NCBI GenBank assembly: GCA_016183075.1
Contig: JACPFH010000233.1
Coordinates: 1 to 12,354, forward strand
Reading direction: 5' to 3'
Source of the DNA: Deltaproteobacteria bacterium
Lineage (GTDB): Bacteria > Desulfobacterota > Binatia > UBA9968
Length of the DNA: 12,354 bases
Positions 1-5,924 of this stretch are shown piece after piece. Position numbers and translations under genes: made by a program. Under the pieces are notes generated by a model. That model ran no database searches, was not told the origin of the DNA, and saw only the letters and a program-made list of their open reading frames with translations. Within the stretch, counting starts at the first letter, position 1. Each line of letters opens with the position of its first letter.

Positions 1-768
1 GGGATCGCGATGGGTCTGATCAGGGAAGGAGATCAGGTGCGGGTCCTCTCGGACATTCTCGGCGATGAGGACCACCTGGGGGACATGGATTTCAAGGTGG
101 CTGGAACCTACGAAGGGATCACGGCCATACAAATGGATATCAAGATCGGCGGCGTGACTGCGGAGGTCATGCGGGAAGCTTTGTATCAGGCGCGGGAGGG
201 ACGAATCGGGATCCTGAAGATCATGGATCAGGCCATTCCGGCGCCGCGCAAGGAAGTGTCCCTGCACGCGCCGAGAATCACCACCCTGAAGGTCAAGCCG
301 GGAAAGATTCGCGAGATCATCGGCCCGGGCGGCAAGGTCATTCGCGGCATCGTCGAGGCGACCGGCGTCAAGATCGACGTGGAAGACGACGGCACGGTCA
401 CGATCGCCTCGAGCGACGAAACCGCCTCCCGTCGAGCCATTGAAATGGTGCAGCGGATCGCGGCGGAAGCGGAAGTCGGCAAGATTTACAAAGGCACGGT
501 TAGAAAAATCATGGATTTCGGCGCCTTTGTCGAGATCCTGCCCGGTACCGACGGCCTGGTGCACATCTCGCAACTGGCGCCCGAGCGCGTGCGCCGGGTC
601 ACCGATGTCCTCAAAGAGGGCGACGAAGTGCTGGTCAAAGTCCTGGAGATCGACAGGCAGGGCAAGATCAAGCTTAGCCGGAAAGAGGCCCTCGCCGATG
701 CTGGGAATGTCCCTAGGTCTCCGGGTCCGAAAGCTCGGCCCGAGGATGCGCCCCAAGGGAGGCGCTAG
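1..768 (+). CDS. pnp: Polyribonucleotide nucleotidyltransferase (PNPase), C-terminal part
   Basis: PNPase degrades RNA 3'->5' by phosphorolysis in the cytoplasm and is a degradosome component in many bacteria. The frame is open from base 1 (GIAMGLI), so the 5' end lies outside the window and the ATG at 10 is internal. The 255 visible residues start in the second RNase PH-like core, with the conserved DEDHLGDMDFKVAGT segment whose aspartates belong to the catalytic site. A KH domain follows (about residues 95-155, GPGG loop in IIGPGGKVIRG), then an S1 domain (about 160-232, GTVRKIMDFGAFVEI and GLVHISQLA). The tail after S1 is short, basic and proline-rich, as is usual. The stop lies 18 nt before the M16 peptidase start, so the two are probably cotranscribed. 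Identification is secure and no damage is visible in this part. Confidence 0.97.
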   Translation, partial: GIAMGLIREGDQVRVLSDILGDEDHLGDMDFKVAGTYEGITAIQMDIKIGGVTAEVMREALYQAREGRIGILKIMDQAIPAPRKEVSLHAPRITTLKVKPGKIREIIGPGGKVIRGIVEATGVKIDVEDDGTVTIASSDETASRRAIEMVQRIAAEAEVGKIYKGTVRKIMDFGAFVEILPGTDGLVHISQLAPERVRRVTDVLKEGDEVLVKVLEIDRQGKIKLSRKEALADAGNVPRSPGPKARPEDAPQGRR

Positions 769-1227
769 TCCGGTTTCTTCCATTCCATGTTTGCTAAGAC
801 CGTTTTGGACAGCGGGATTCGTGTTCTGTCGCACGAGCTGGCCAATACCCGTTCCGTCAGCCTGGGCATCTGGGTGGAGAACGGCTCCCGCCACGAGGCC
901 CGAGACCAGAACGGGATCTCGCATTTCATCGAGCACTTGCTCTTCAAAGGTACCGAGCGACGCACGGCGGCGCGGATTGCCGAGGAGATGGATGCGGTTG
1001 GCGGGGTTCTCAATGCCTTCACGGGAAAGGAGTACACCTGCTATTACGCCAAGGTGCTCGACGAGAATCTTCCCATGGCGATTGACCTTTTGACGGATAT
1101 TTTTCGCCATTCGGTTTTCGATCGAGAAGAAATCGAGCGGGAAAGGTCGGTCATCTTGCAGGAGATATCCCAGGCGGAGGACACTCCCGACGACTATGTC
1201 CATGACCTGTTCAACCTCGACTTCTTC

Positions 1228-1285
1228 AAAGACCATCCGTTGGGTCGGCCGATTTGAAAGACCATCCGTTGGGTCGGCCGATTTG
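1228..1285 (+). repeat. Perfect 29-bp tandem duplication inside the M16 peptidase gene
   Basis: Bases 1228-1256 and 1257-1285 are identical 29-mers, beginning AAAGACCATCC and ending GGCCGATTTG. Each encodes KDHPLGRPI. Because 29 is not a multiple of three, the second copy shifts the frame and the first is followed at once by a TGA. The adjoining protein segments fit the family only if one copy is dropped. Confidence 0.97.
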
Positions 1286-1440
1286 CGGCGAAGCGGCCAC
1301 CGTCGCGAACTTCCACCGCGATAATTTTCTCGCGTTTATCCAGGACCGCTATCGCCCCGGGCGTGTCATCGTCGCCGCGGCGGGTCATCTCCGCCACGAA
1401 GATCTGGTCCGGGAGATGGAGCGAAGGCTCGGCGACTTTG

Positions 1441-1474
1441 AAAACTCGAATTTCGAAATTCGAAATTCGGAATG
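1441..1474 (+). repeat. Short-word palindromic repeat read in frame inside the M16 peptidase
   Basis: The stretch consists of variants of ATTTCGAA/ATTCGAAATTC. It includes a perfect 16-bp palindrome, CGAATTTCGAAATTCG, at 1447-1462. In frame it reads NSNFEIRNSEW, a low-complexity insert in the linker just before the conserved DLEQVHLCLG strand. Its composition (AT-rich, periodic) differs from the surrounding GC-rich coding sequence. It resembles the spacer repeats elsewhere in the window, so I read it as a repeat that landed in a tolerant loop. Confidence 0.65.
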
Positions 1475-2092
1475 GAGCGATTCGCCCAGGCCGCAGAGCG
1501 GCGTCTTTCATCATCCGAAGGACTTAGAGCAGGTTCATCTCTGTCTCGGTGTCACCGGAATCCCCCAATCCCACCCGCTGCGCTATGCCGCCTTGACCCT
1601 GAACACGGTCTTGGGCGGAGGGATGAGCTCGCGACTGTTTCAAGAGATCCGTGAGAAACGGGGGAGGGCGTACTCGGTGTACTCCTTCTTGGCCTCTTAC
1701 AAAGACGTGGGCTATCTCGGGATCTACGCCGGCACGAGCCGTGATTGGGTCGAAGAGGTTGTGGAGCTGATTCTCAAGGAGACGGGGCGCCTGGCGGGCG
1801 GGGACATCGCGGTGGAAGAGATCGAGCGCGCCAAGAATCAGTTGATCGGGAATATGCTCCTGGGCCTGGAAACCTCGGATTCCTGGATGAACCATATCGC
1901 CCGGAATGAAATCTATTTCGGCACGGCGGTTTCGGTGGAGGAGATCTCCCGAGGAGTTCGTTCGGTGTCGCGCGAGGATCTCGTGAGGTTGGCCAGCGAG
2001 ACGTTCCGTCCCGAGGCGGTGGTCCTGACACTTTTGGGCGATCTAAAAGATGGCTTCAGCGCCAAAAGCTTGGATCTGAACACTTAACAATT

Positions 2093-2590
2093 TTGGCGGC
2101 TACGGGTCACGGTTTCGCGCCGGTGGAGGATGTCCAGATCCAAATCAAGCGGATCCGACGTGGTGGCAAAGCCACCCCATTGCCCGCGTACGCCACCGCG
2201 GGAGCCGCAGGAATGGACCTCGCCGCGGATGTGGACGCCGAGGTGGTGATTGCACCGCTTGAGCGCGCGCTGATCCCGACCGGAATCGCGGTCGCGTTGC
2301 CTGCGGGCTTTGAGGCGCAGATCCGGCCGCGCAGCGGGCTGGCGCTAAAGGAGGGGCTCACCCTCATCAACACTCCCGGCACCATCGATTCCGACTACCG
2401 GGGTGAGATCCAGGTGATCCTCATCAATTTGGGCAGGGAGCCAGTGGCGATCCGGCCGGGGCAGCGGATAGCGCAGATGGTCGTGCAGCGGGTGTGCAGG
2501 GCCCGCTGGCAGGAAGTCCCCGAGCTTCCTTCTTCGAAGCGCCAAGATGGCGGCTTCGGACACACGGGCAAGAAAGCGAATAGCGAATAG
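2093..2590 (+). CDS. dut: Deoxyuridine 5'-triphosphate nucleotidohydrolase (dUTPase)
   Basis: dUTPase hydrolyses dUTP to dUMP and pyrophosphate, keeping uracil out of DNA and supplying dUMP for thymidylate synthesis; it acts as a homotrimer. All five family motifs are visible in order: AGMDLAAD (I), PRSGLALKEG (II), GTIDSDYRGEIQV with the catalytic Asp (III), RIAQMVV (IV) and the C-terminal arm RQDGGFGHTG (V). The start is uncertain. The TTG at 2093 gives 165 residues, but the in-frame GTG at 2123 (MEDVQIQIKRI) fits the usual N-terminus better and would give 155; neither has a good Shine-Dalgarno. The gene starts 5 nt after the M16 peptidase stop. Its last four residues, ANSE, and its stop codon come from the AATAGCGAATAG repeat that fills the spacer to purB, so the repeat has replaced or extended the native 3' end. 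Confidence 0.95.
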   Translation: MAATGHGFAPVEDVQIQIKRIRRGGKATPLPAYATAGAAGMDLAADVDAEVVIAPLERALIPTGIAVALPAGFEAQIRPRSGLALKEGLTLINTPGTIDSDYRGEIQVILINLGREPVAIRPGQRIAQMVVQRVCRARWQEVPELPSSKRQDGGFGHTGKKANSE

Positions 2591-2665
2591 CGAATGGCAA
2601 ATAGCCAGTAATCGGGGAGGCGCAGGCGGCGACTATTCGCTATTGACTATTCGCCATTTACTGGG
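2576..2665 (+). repeat. Short-word inverted-repeat cassette at the dut 3' end / purB leader
   Basis: The left arm is built of GCGAATAG, GCGAATAG and GCGAATGG words followed by CCAGTAA. The right arm holds CTATTCGC, CTATTGAC, TATTCGCC and TTACTGG. AATAGCGAATAG (2579-2590) is the exact reverse complement of 2633-2644, and CCAGTAA (2605-2611) of 2658-2664. These two pairings interleave, so they would be alternative folds or a pseudoknot. The cassette ends 6 nt before the purB ATG and leaves no recognisable Shine-Dalgarno. Confidence 0.75.
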
Positions 2666-2670
2666 TCGCT

Positions 2671-3963
2671 ATGATTGACCGTTACTCCCGCCCCCGGATG
2701 GCTCGGATCTGGTCCGAGCACAACCGTTTTCAGAAATGGCTCGAGGTGGAGATCTTGGCCGCCGAAGCCCTGGCGCGCATGGGTGAGGTGCCCAGGAGCG
2801 TCGTCGCCCGCATCCGAAAAAGAGCCCGCTTTGATATCGAGCGGATCGGGGAGATCGAGAAAGAGGTCCGGCACGAAATGATCGCCTTCCTGAGCGCCGT
2901 GGCCGAGTCGGTCGGCGACGACGCCCGGTATCTCCATCTCGGCCTGACCTCTTCTGACGTGATGGACACCGCCCTGGCCGCGCAGTTCAAAGAGGCCTCG
3001 GCTCTTCTCATCGAAGACGTGCGCGACCTGATGCGCGTCCTCAAGCAGATCGCTTTCAAGTACAAAAAACAGGCCATGATCGGGCGCACCCACGGCGTCC
3101 ATGCCGAGCCCATCACGTTCGGCCTGAAGTTGGCCCTCTGGTACGAAGAAACGGAGCGGAATCTGGCTCGCTTGGAGCGCGCTTCGGAGGAGGTCTGCGT
3201 CGGGAAAATCTCCGGCGCGGTTGGCACCTTCGCTCAGGTTTCCCCCAGGGTCGAGGCCTACGTGTGTAAAAAGATGGGACTTAAGCCCGAGCCGGTCTCG
3301 AACCAGGTCGTGCAGCGCGACCGTCATGCTCTTTTTTTCGCGACGCTGGCGATCATCGGGAGCTCGCTCGAGAAATTCGCAGTCGAGATCCGCCACCTGC
3401 AGCGGACCGAGGTGCGCGAAGCTCAGGAGCCCTTTACCGAGGGGCAGAAAGGCTCCTCGGCGATGCCCCACAAGCGCAATCCGATACTGTCGGAAAATGT
3501 TTCCGGTCTGGCCCGGCTGATGCGTTCTTACGCAGCGGCGGCGTTGGAGAATATTCCCCTGTGGCATGAGCGGGACATCAGCCATTCTTCGGTGGAGCGA
3601 GTCATCGCTCCGGACGCGACGATCGTGCTCGATTTCATGCTCGCGCGCATGACCTACATTCTGAAGAATCTCTCGGTCTATCCCGAGGCCATGCGGCGGA
3701 ATCTGCAGCGCACCGGCGGCGCGATCTTTTCCGAGCGTGTTCTCCTTCGACTCGTGGACAAAGGGCTGGCGCGCGATCGCGCGTATCGGATCGTGCAGCG
3801 GCTTGCCCTCAGGCTGGGCAACGATGGCGGTGACTTGAAGCAGGAGCTTTTCAAGGATACCGAGATCCGCCGCTACCTATCGACGCGCGAGATTGAAAGG
3901 CTCTGCGACTTGGACGATTATCTCAAAAACGTGGACTATATTTTTCGGCGGGTATTCCACTGA
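2671..3963 (+). CDS. purB: Adenylosuccinate lyase
   Basis: PurB releases fumarate twice in purine synthesis, converting SAICAR to AICAR and adenylosuccinate to AMP. The 430-residue length matches the short bacterial form. The start MIDRYSRPRMARIWSEHNRF is the standard N-terminus. Residues equivalent to the Bacillus active site are in place: H68 (EVRHEM), H89 (YLHLGLTSSDV), H141 (GRTHGVHAEP) and the flexible signature loop GSSAMPHKRNP (261-271) with K268, followed by E275. HERDISHSSVER lies downstream, and the C-terminus DDYLKNVDYIFRR is typical. The gene appears intact. It opens the purine block after an 80-nt spacer filled by repeat words, with no clear ribosome-binding site. Identification is secure. 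Confidence 0.98.
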   Translation: MIDRYSRPRMARIWSEHNRFQKWLEVEILAAEALARMGEVPRSVVARIRKRARFDIERIGEIEKEVRHEMIAFLSAVAESVGDDARYLHLGLTSSDVMDTALAAQFKEASALLIEDVRDLMRVLKQIAFKYKKQAMIGRTHGVHAEPITFGLKLALWYEETERNLARLERASEEVCVGKISGAVGTFAQVSPRVEAYVCKKMGLKPEPVSNQVVQRDRHALFFATLAIIGSSLEKFAVEIRHLQRTEVREAQEPFTEGQKGSSAMPHKRNPILSENVSGLARLMRSYAAAALENIPLWHERDISHSSVERVIAPDATIVLDFMLARMTYILKNLSVYPEAMRRNLQRTGGAIFSERVLLRLVDKGLARDRAYRIVQRLALRLGNDGGDLKQELFKDTEIRRYLSTREIERLCDLDDYLKNVDYIFRRVFH

Positions 3964-3975
3964 CGGTGAGGGGTA

Positions 3976-4121
3976 GTAGTAAGATTCTGCTGAAAAACCC
4001 CCGTTCACCCTTCGACAATGCTCAGGGCGAACGGGAATTAGATTGATAACGTTGACGATTTTCCGTTCATGCTGAGCCCGTCGAAGCATGAAAAGCTGGT
4101 TTTTCAGCAGAATCGTAGTAA
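3976..4121 (+). mobile_element. MITE-like element with 17-bp terminal inverted repeats and 7-bp flanking direct repeat
   Basis: A 132-bp non-coding element (3983-4114) is bounded by perfect 17-bp inverted repeats, GATTCTGCTGAAAAACC at 3983-3999 and its exact complement at 4098-4114. It is flanked on both sides by GTAGTAA (3976-3982 and 4115-4121), which looks like a target-site duplication. Inside are two imperfect hairpins: CCGTTCaCCCT.../AGGGcGAACGG (4001-4034) and TTCATGCT.../AGCATGAA (about 4066-4092). Both carry a TTCGAC...GCTCAG type core (inverted in the second), a motif I recognise from dispersed REP-like repeats of environmental bacteria. There is no ORF, so mobilisation would need a transposase elsewhere. 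It fills most of the 202-nt purB-purC gap and could affect readthrough or mRNA stability. Confidence 0.7.
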
Positions 4122-4148
4122 GGACTGAGCACTCAGCCCTCAGTCCTT
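4120..4148 (+). repeat. Short hairpin repeat upstream of purC
   Basis: AAGGACTGAG (4120-4129) and CTCAGTCCTT (4139-4148) form a perfect 10-bp stem with a 9-nt loop, which itself repeats the ACTCAG word. No T-run follows, so it is not a classical intrinsic terminator. It begins inside the right direct repeat of the MITE-like element and ends 17 nt before the purC ATG. Confidence 0.7.
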
Positions 4149-4153
4149 GAGTT

Positions 4154-4162
4154 GGAGAAAGG
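4154..4162 (+). promoter_or_regulatory. Ribosome-binding site of purC
   Basis: GGAGAAAGG lies 3-11 nt before the ATG at 4166 and supports that start. It is the only clear Shine-Dalgarno among the repeat-preceded pur genes. Confidence 0.7.
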
Positions 4163-4165
4163 CCT

Positions 4166-4870
4166 ATGAAGAAGGGTGAAGCCTTTTACGAAGGAAAAGC
4201 CAAGATCCTCTATGCGACGGATAACCCCGACCTGATCATCCAGCACTTCAAGGACGATGCGACTGCCTTCAATGCGCAGAAGCGCGGGACGATCCGGGAG
4301 AAGGGAATCGTCAACAACAAAATCTCCGAGGTTCTTTTCCGGCTTTTGGAAAAGGAAGGCGTGCCGACGCATTTTGTGGAGCGCTTGAACGACCGGGAGA
4401 TGCTCGTGCGCCGCCTTAAGATCATTCCCGTCGAGGTGATCGTGCGCAACCTGGTTGCGGGAAGCATGGCCCAGCGGCTCGGCTTGGAGGAGGGTACGCC
4501 GCTCGCCCGGCCGGTATTGGAGCACTGTTATAAGAGCGATCCTCTGGGTGATCCCATGGTCACTGAATCCCACATCCTGGCGCTGGGTTGGGCATCTGAG
4601 GCGGAGTTGCAACAGATCCAGGCCCTTGCCTTTCGCGTAAACGAGATCTTGAAAGAGTTTTTCGACCGGCGAAACCTGATTCTGGTCGATTTCAAGATCG
4701 AGTTCGGCCTCCATCGGGGCAAGCTCTACGTCGGAGACGAAATCTGTCCCGACACGTGCCGGCTCTGGGAGAAAGGATCGCTTGAGAAGCTCGACAAGGA
4801 CCGGTTCCGGCGCGACCTGGGAAAAGTCGAAGACGCCTACCAGGAAGTCTGCCGCCGCGTGTGCGGATGA
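4166..4870 (+). CDS. purC: Phosphoribosylaminoimidazole-succinocarboxamide synthase (SAICAR synthetase)
   Basis: PurC joins CAIR and aspartate with ATP to form SAICAR, the substrate of PurB encoded just upstream. The 234-residue length is the normal bacterial size. Visible family features are the N-terminal EGKAKILYATDNPD nucleotide-binding hairpin, DDATAFNAQKRGTI (30-43), the signature VRNLVAGS (93-100), LVDFKIEFG (173-181) and DEICPDTCRLW (191-201). In the last motif a Cys stands where Ser is usual. The start is fixed by a GGAGAAAGG site. The 3' end overlaps purS by 4 nt (ATGA at 4867-4870), implying translational coupling. The gene appears intact. Confidence 0.98.
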   Translation: MKKGEAFYEGKAKILYATDNPDLIIQHFKDDATAFNAQKRGTIREKGIVNNKISEVLFRLLEKEGVPTHFVERLNDREMLVRRLKIIPVEVIVRNLVAGSMAQRLGLEEGTPLARPVLEHCYKSDPLGDPMVTESHILALGWASEAELQQIQALAFRVNEILKEFFDRRNLILVDFKIEFGLHRGKLYVGDEICPDTCRLWEKGSLEKLDKDRFRRDLGKVEDAYQEVCRRVCG

Positions 4871-5109
4871 TGCGCGTTACAATTTTTGTCTCGCTGAAGG
4901 AAGGGGTCTTGGATCCACAGGGCAAGGCGGTGGAGCGGTCGCTTCATTCTTTGGGCTTCGCGGAAGTTCAGGAGGTCCGAATGGGAAAGTACATGGAGTT
5001 GAGCCTGAACCTGCCCTCGCGGGAGGAAGCGGAGAAGCGCGTCCGGGAGATGTGCGCGCGGCTTTTGGCCAATCCCGTGATCGAGGATTATCGCTTTGAA
5101 ATAGAGTAG
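4867..5109 (+). CDS. purS: FGAM synthetase subunit PurS
   Basis: PurS is the small scaffold subunit that brings the glutaminase PurQ and the synthetase PurL together to convert FGAR to FGAM. The ATG at 4867 gives 80 residues and overlaps the purC stop as ATGA. The GTG at 4861 or ATG at 4870 are possible alternatives. The sequence matches the family: a beta strand VTIFVSLKEG, the hallmark LDPQGKAVERSLHSLGF, then EVRMGKYMEL and a C-terminal LLANPVIEDYRFEI strand. Position between purC and purQ agrees with Bacillus-type operons. It appears intact. Confidence 0.96.
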   Translation: MMRVTIFVSLKEGVLDPQGKAVERSLHSLGFAEVQEVRMGKYMELSLNLPSREEAEKRVREMCARLLANPVIEDYRFEIE

Positions 5110-5133
5110 CGTATGCGGAATCGTGAGCGGACA

Positions 5134-5198
5134 AGTCAATGGTTAATAGTCAACAGTCAATAGTTGAACCATTGACCAATCACCATTGACTATTGACT
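5134..5198 (+). repeat. Short-word inverted-repeat cassette in the purS-purQ spacer
   Basis: The stretch consists of GTCAATGG, TAATAGTCAAC and GTCAATAG words followed by their complements ACCATTGAC (twice) and CTATTGACT. GTCAATGGTT (5135-5144) pairs perfectly with AACCATTGAC (5167-5176). AGTCAATAG (5155-5163) pairs perfectly with CTATTGACT (5190-5198). The two pairings interleave, giving alternative folds. The 10-mer ATTGACTATT (5185-5194) also occurs in the purB leader cassette at 2642-2651. The cassette ends 9 nt before the purQ ATG. Confidence 0.75.
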
Positions 5199-5207
5199 CG
5201 CGGCACT

Positions 5208-5924
5208 ATGCGTTGGGGAGTCATTGTTTTTCCCGGGTCCTGCGATGAGCAGGACGTGTACGATTGCCTGAAGCACGTGGTCAAGCAGGACGTTGAGTTC
5301 CTGTGGCACGGGGAGAATCTAAAAAATGGTTTTGACTGCCTGGTTCTCCCGGGGGGCTTCTCTTACGGGGACTATCTGCGCGCCGGGGCGATGGCGCGGT
5401 TCTCGCCGATCATGCCGGGTGTGGTGGAATTCGCGGCGCGGGGCGGCCTGGTCCTCGGGATTTGCAACGGGTTTCAGATCCTCTGCGAGGCCGGACTCCT
5501 GCCGGGAGTCTTGACGCGCAACAGCTCGCTCCAGTTCGTTTGCCGGCAGGTTTATATGCGCCTTGAGGAAACCGATACGCCGTTTACCTGCGCAGGAAAA
5601 AAAGGCCAGCTCCTCAAGTTGCCCGTGAAACATGGGGAAGGCTGCTACTACGCGGATCCGGCAACGCTCGAGCGGCTGCGCCAGAACCGGCAGATTCTTT
5701 TCCGTTACGTGGATGGGAAAGGAAAAAACGCCGCCGGCGCCAATCCCAACGGCTCCATCGATGATATCGCCGGCGTGTGCAATACGGGGCGGAACGTGTT
5801 CGGGCTGATGCCTCACCCGGAGGATGCGACGGAGAAAATCCTCGGCAGCGAGGATGGTCTGAAGATCTTTTTGTCTATTGTCGCCGCGTGCGAGAAGCGG
5901 GAAAAGGGGGCGCGGGTCGGTTGA
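5208..5924 (+). CDS. purQ: FGAM synthetase glutaminase subunit PurQ
   Basis: PurQ is the class I glutamine amidotransferase that supplies ammonia to PurL. The ATG at 5208 gives 238 residues with the usual start MRWGVIVFPGSCDEQD. An upstream in-frame TTG at 5193 lies inside the spacer repeat and is unlikely to be the start. The triad is visible: nucleophile C86 in LGICNGFQIL, and H203 and E205 in LMPHPEDA. The conserved LPGGFSYGDYLRAGA loop is at 47-61. No Shine-Dalgarno is evident, because the repeat cassette ends 9 nt before the start. The 3' end overlaps purL by 4 nt (TTGA). The gene appears intact. Confidence 0.97.
   Translation: MRWGVIVFPGSCDEQDVYDCLKHVVKQDVEFLWHGENLKNGFDCLVLPGGFSYGDYLRAGAMARFSPIMPGVVEFAARGGLVLGICNGFQILCEAGLLPGVLTRNSSLQFVCRQVYMRLEETDTPFTCAGKKGQLLKLPVKHGEGCYYADPATLERLRQNRQILFRYVDGKGKNAAGANPNGSIDDIAGVCNTGRNVFGLMPHPEDATEKILGSEDGLKIFLSIVAACEKREKGARVG

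Larger units (their letters stand above)
787..2087 (+). pseudogene. M16 family zinc peptidase (processing-peptidase-like), frameshifted by a 29-bp duplication
   Basis: M16 peptidases are zinc proteases related to mitochondrial processing peptidase; bacterial members often follow pnp. The ATG at 787 gives MFAKTVLDSGIRVLS. The inverted zinc motif HFIEH is at residues 46-50, and the downstream Glu region ERSVILQEI lies about 75 residues later, as the HxxEH-x(~76)-E pattern expects. The frame stops at 1257 right after PLGRPI. The rest (CGEAATVANFHRD through the M16 C-domain, with LGGGMSSRLFQEIREKRGRAYSVYSF) continues in another frame to 2087. Removing one copy of a perfect 29-bp tandem repeat (1228-1285) restores one frame of about 423 residues, normal for the family. 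As written, the product would be a 156-residue fragment carrying only the zinc site. There is no clear Shine-Dalgarno before 787. A further oddity is a repeat-derived segment near 1441-1474. An assembly error is possible. Confidence 0.9.

Noticed and set aside
2530..2558. Inverted repeat around the dut C-terminal arm (GAAGCGCC/GGCGGCTTC)
   Set aside because: Imperfect and fully explained by the conserved codons of motif V.
2576..2665. CRISPR-like array
   Set aside because: Words are 6-10 nt, irregularly spaced and in both orientations; there are no uniform spacers and no cas genes.
2647..3585. 312-codon antisense ORF over purB
   Set aside because: It mirrors the codon pattern of purB, has no recognisable family, and purB is unambiguous.
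4043..4070. Sigma-70 promoter (TTGATA with a 17-nt spacer) before purC
   Set aside because: The -10 hexamer would be TTCATG, a poor match, and it lies inside the MITE-like element's hairpins.
4120..4148. Rho-independent terminator between purB and purC
   Set aside because: The 10-bp stem is good but no T-run follows, and purC starts 17 nt later with its own ribosome-binding site.
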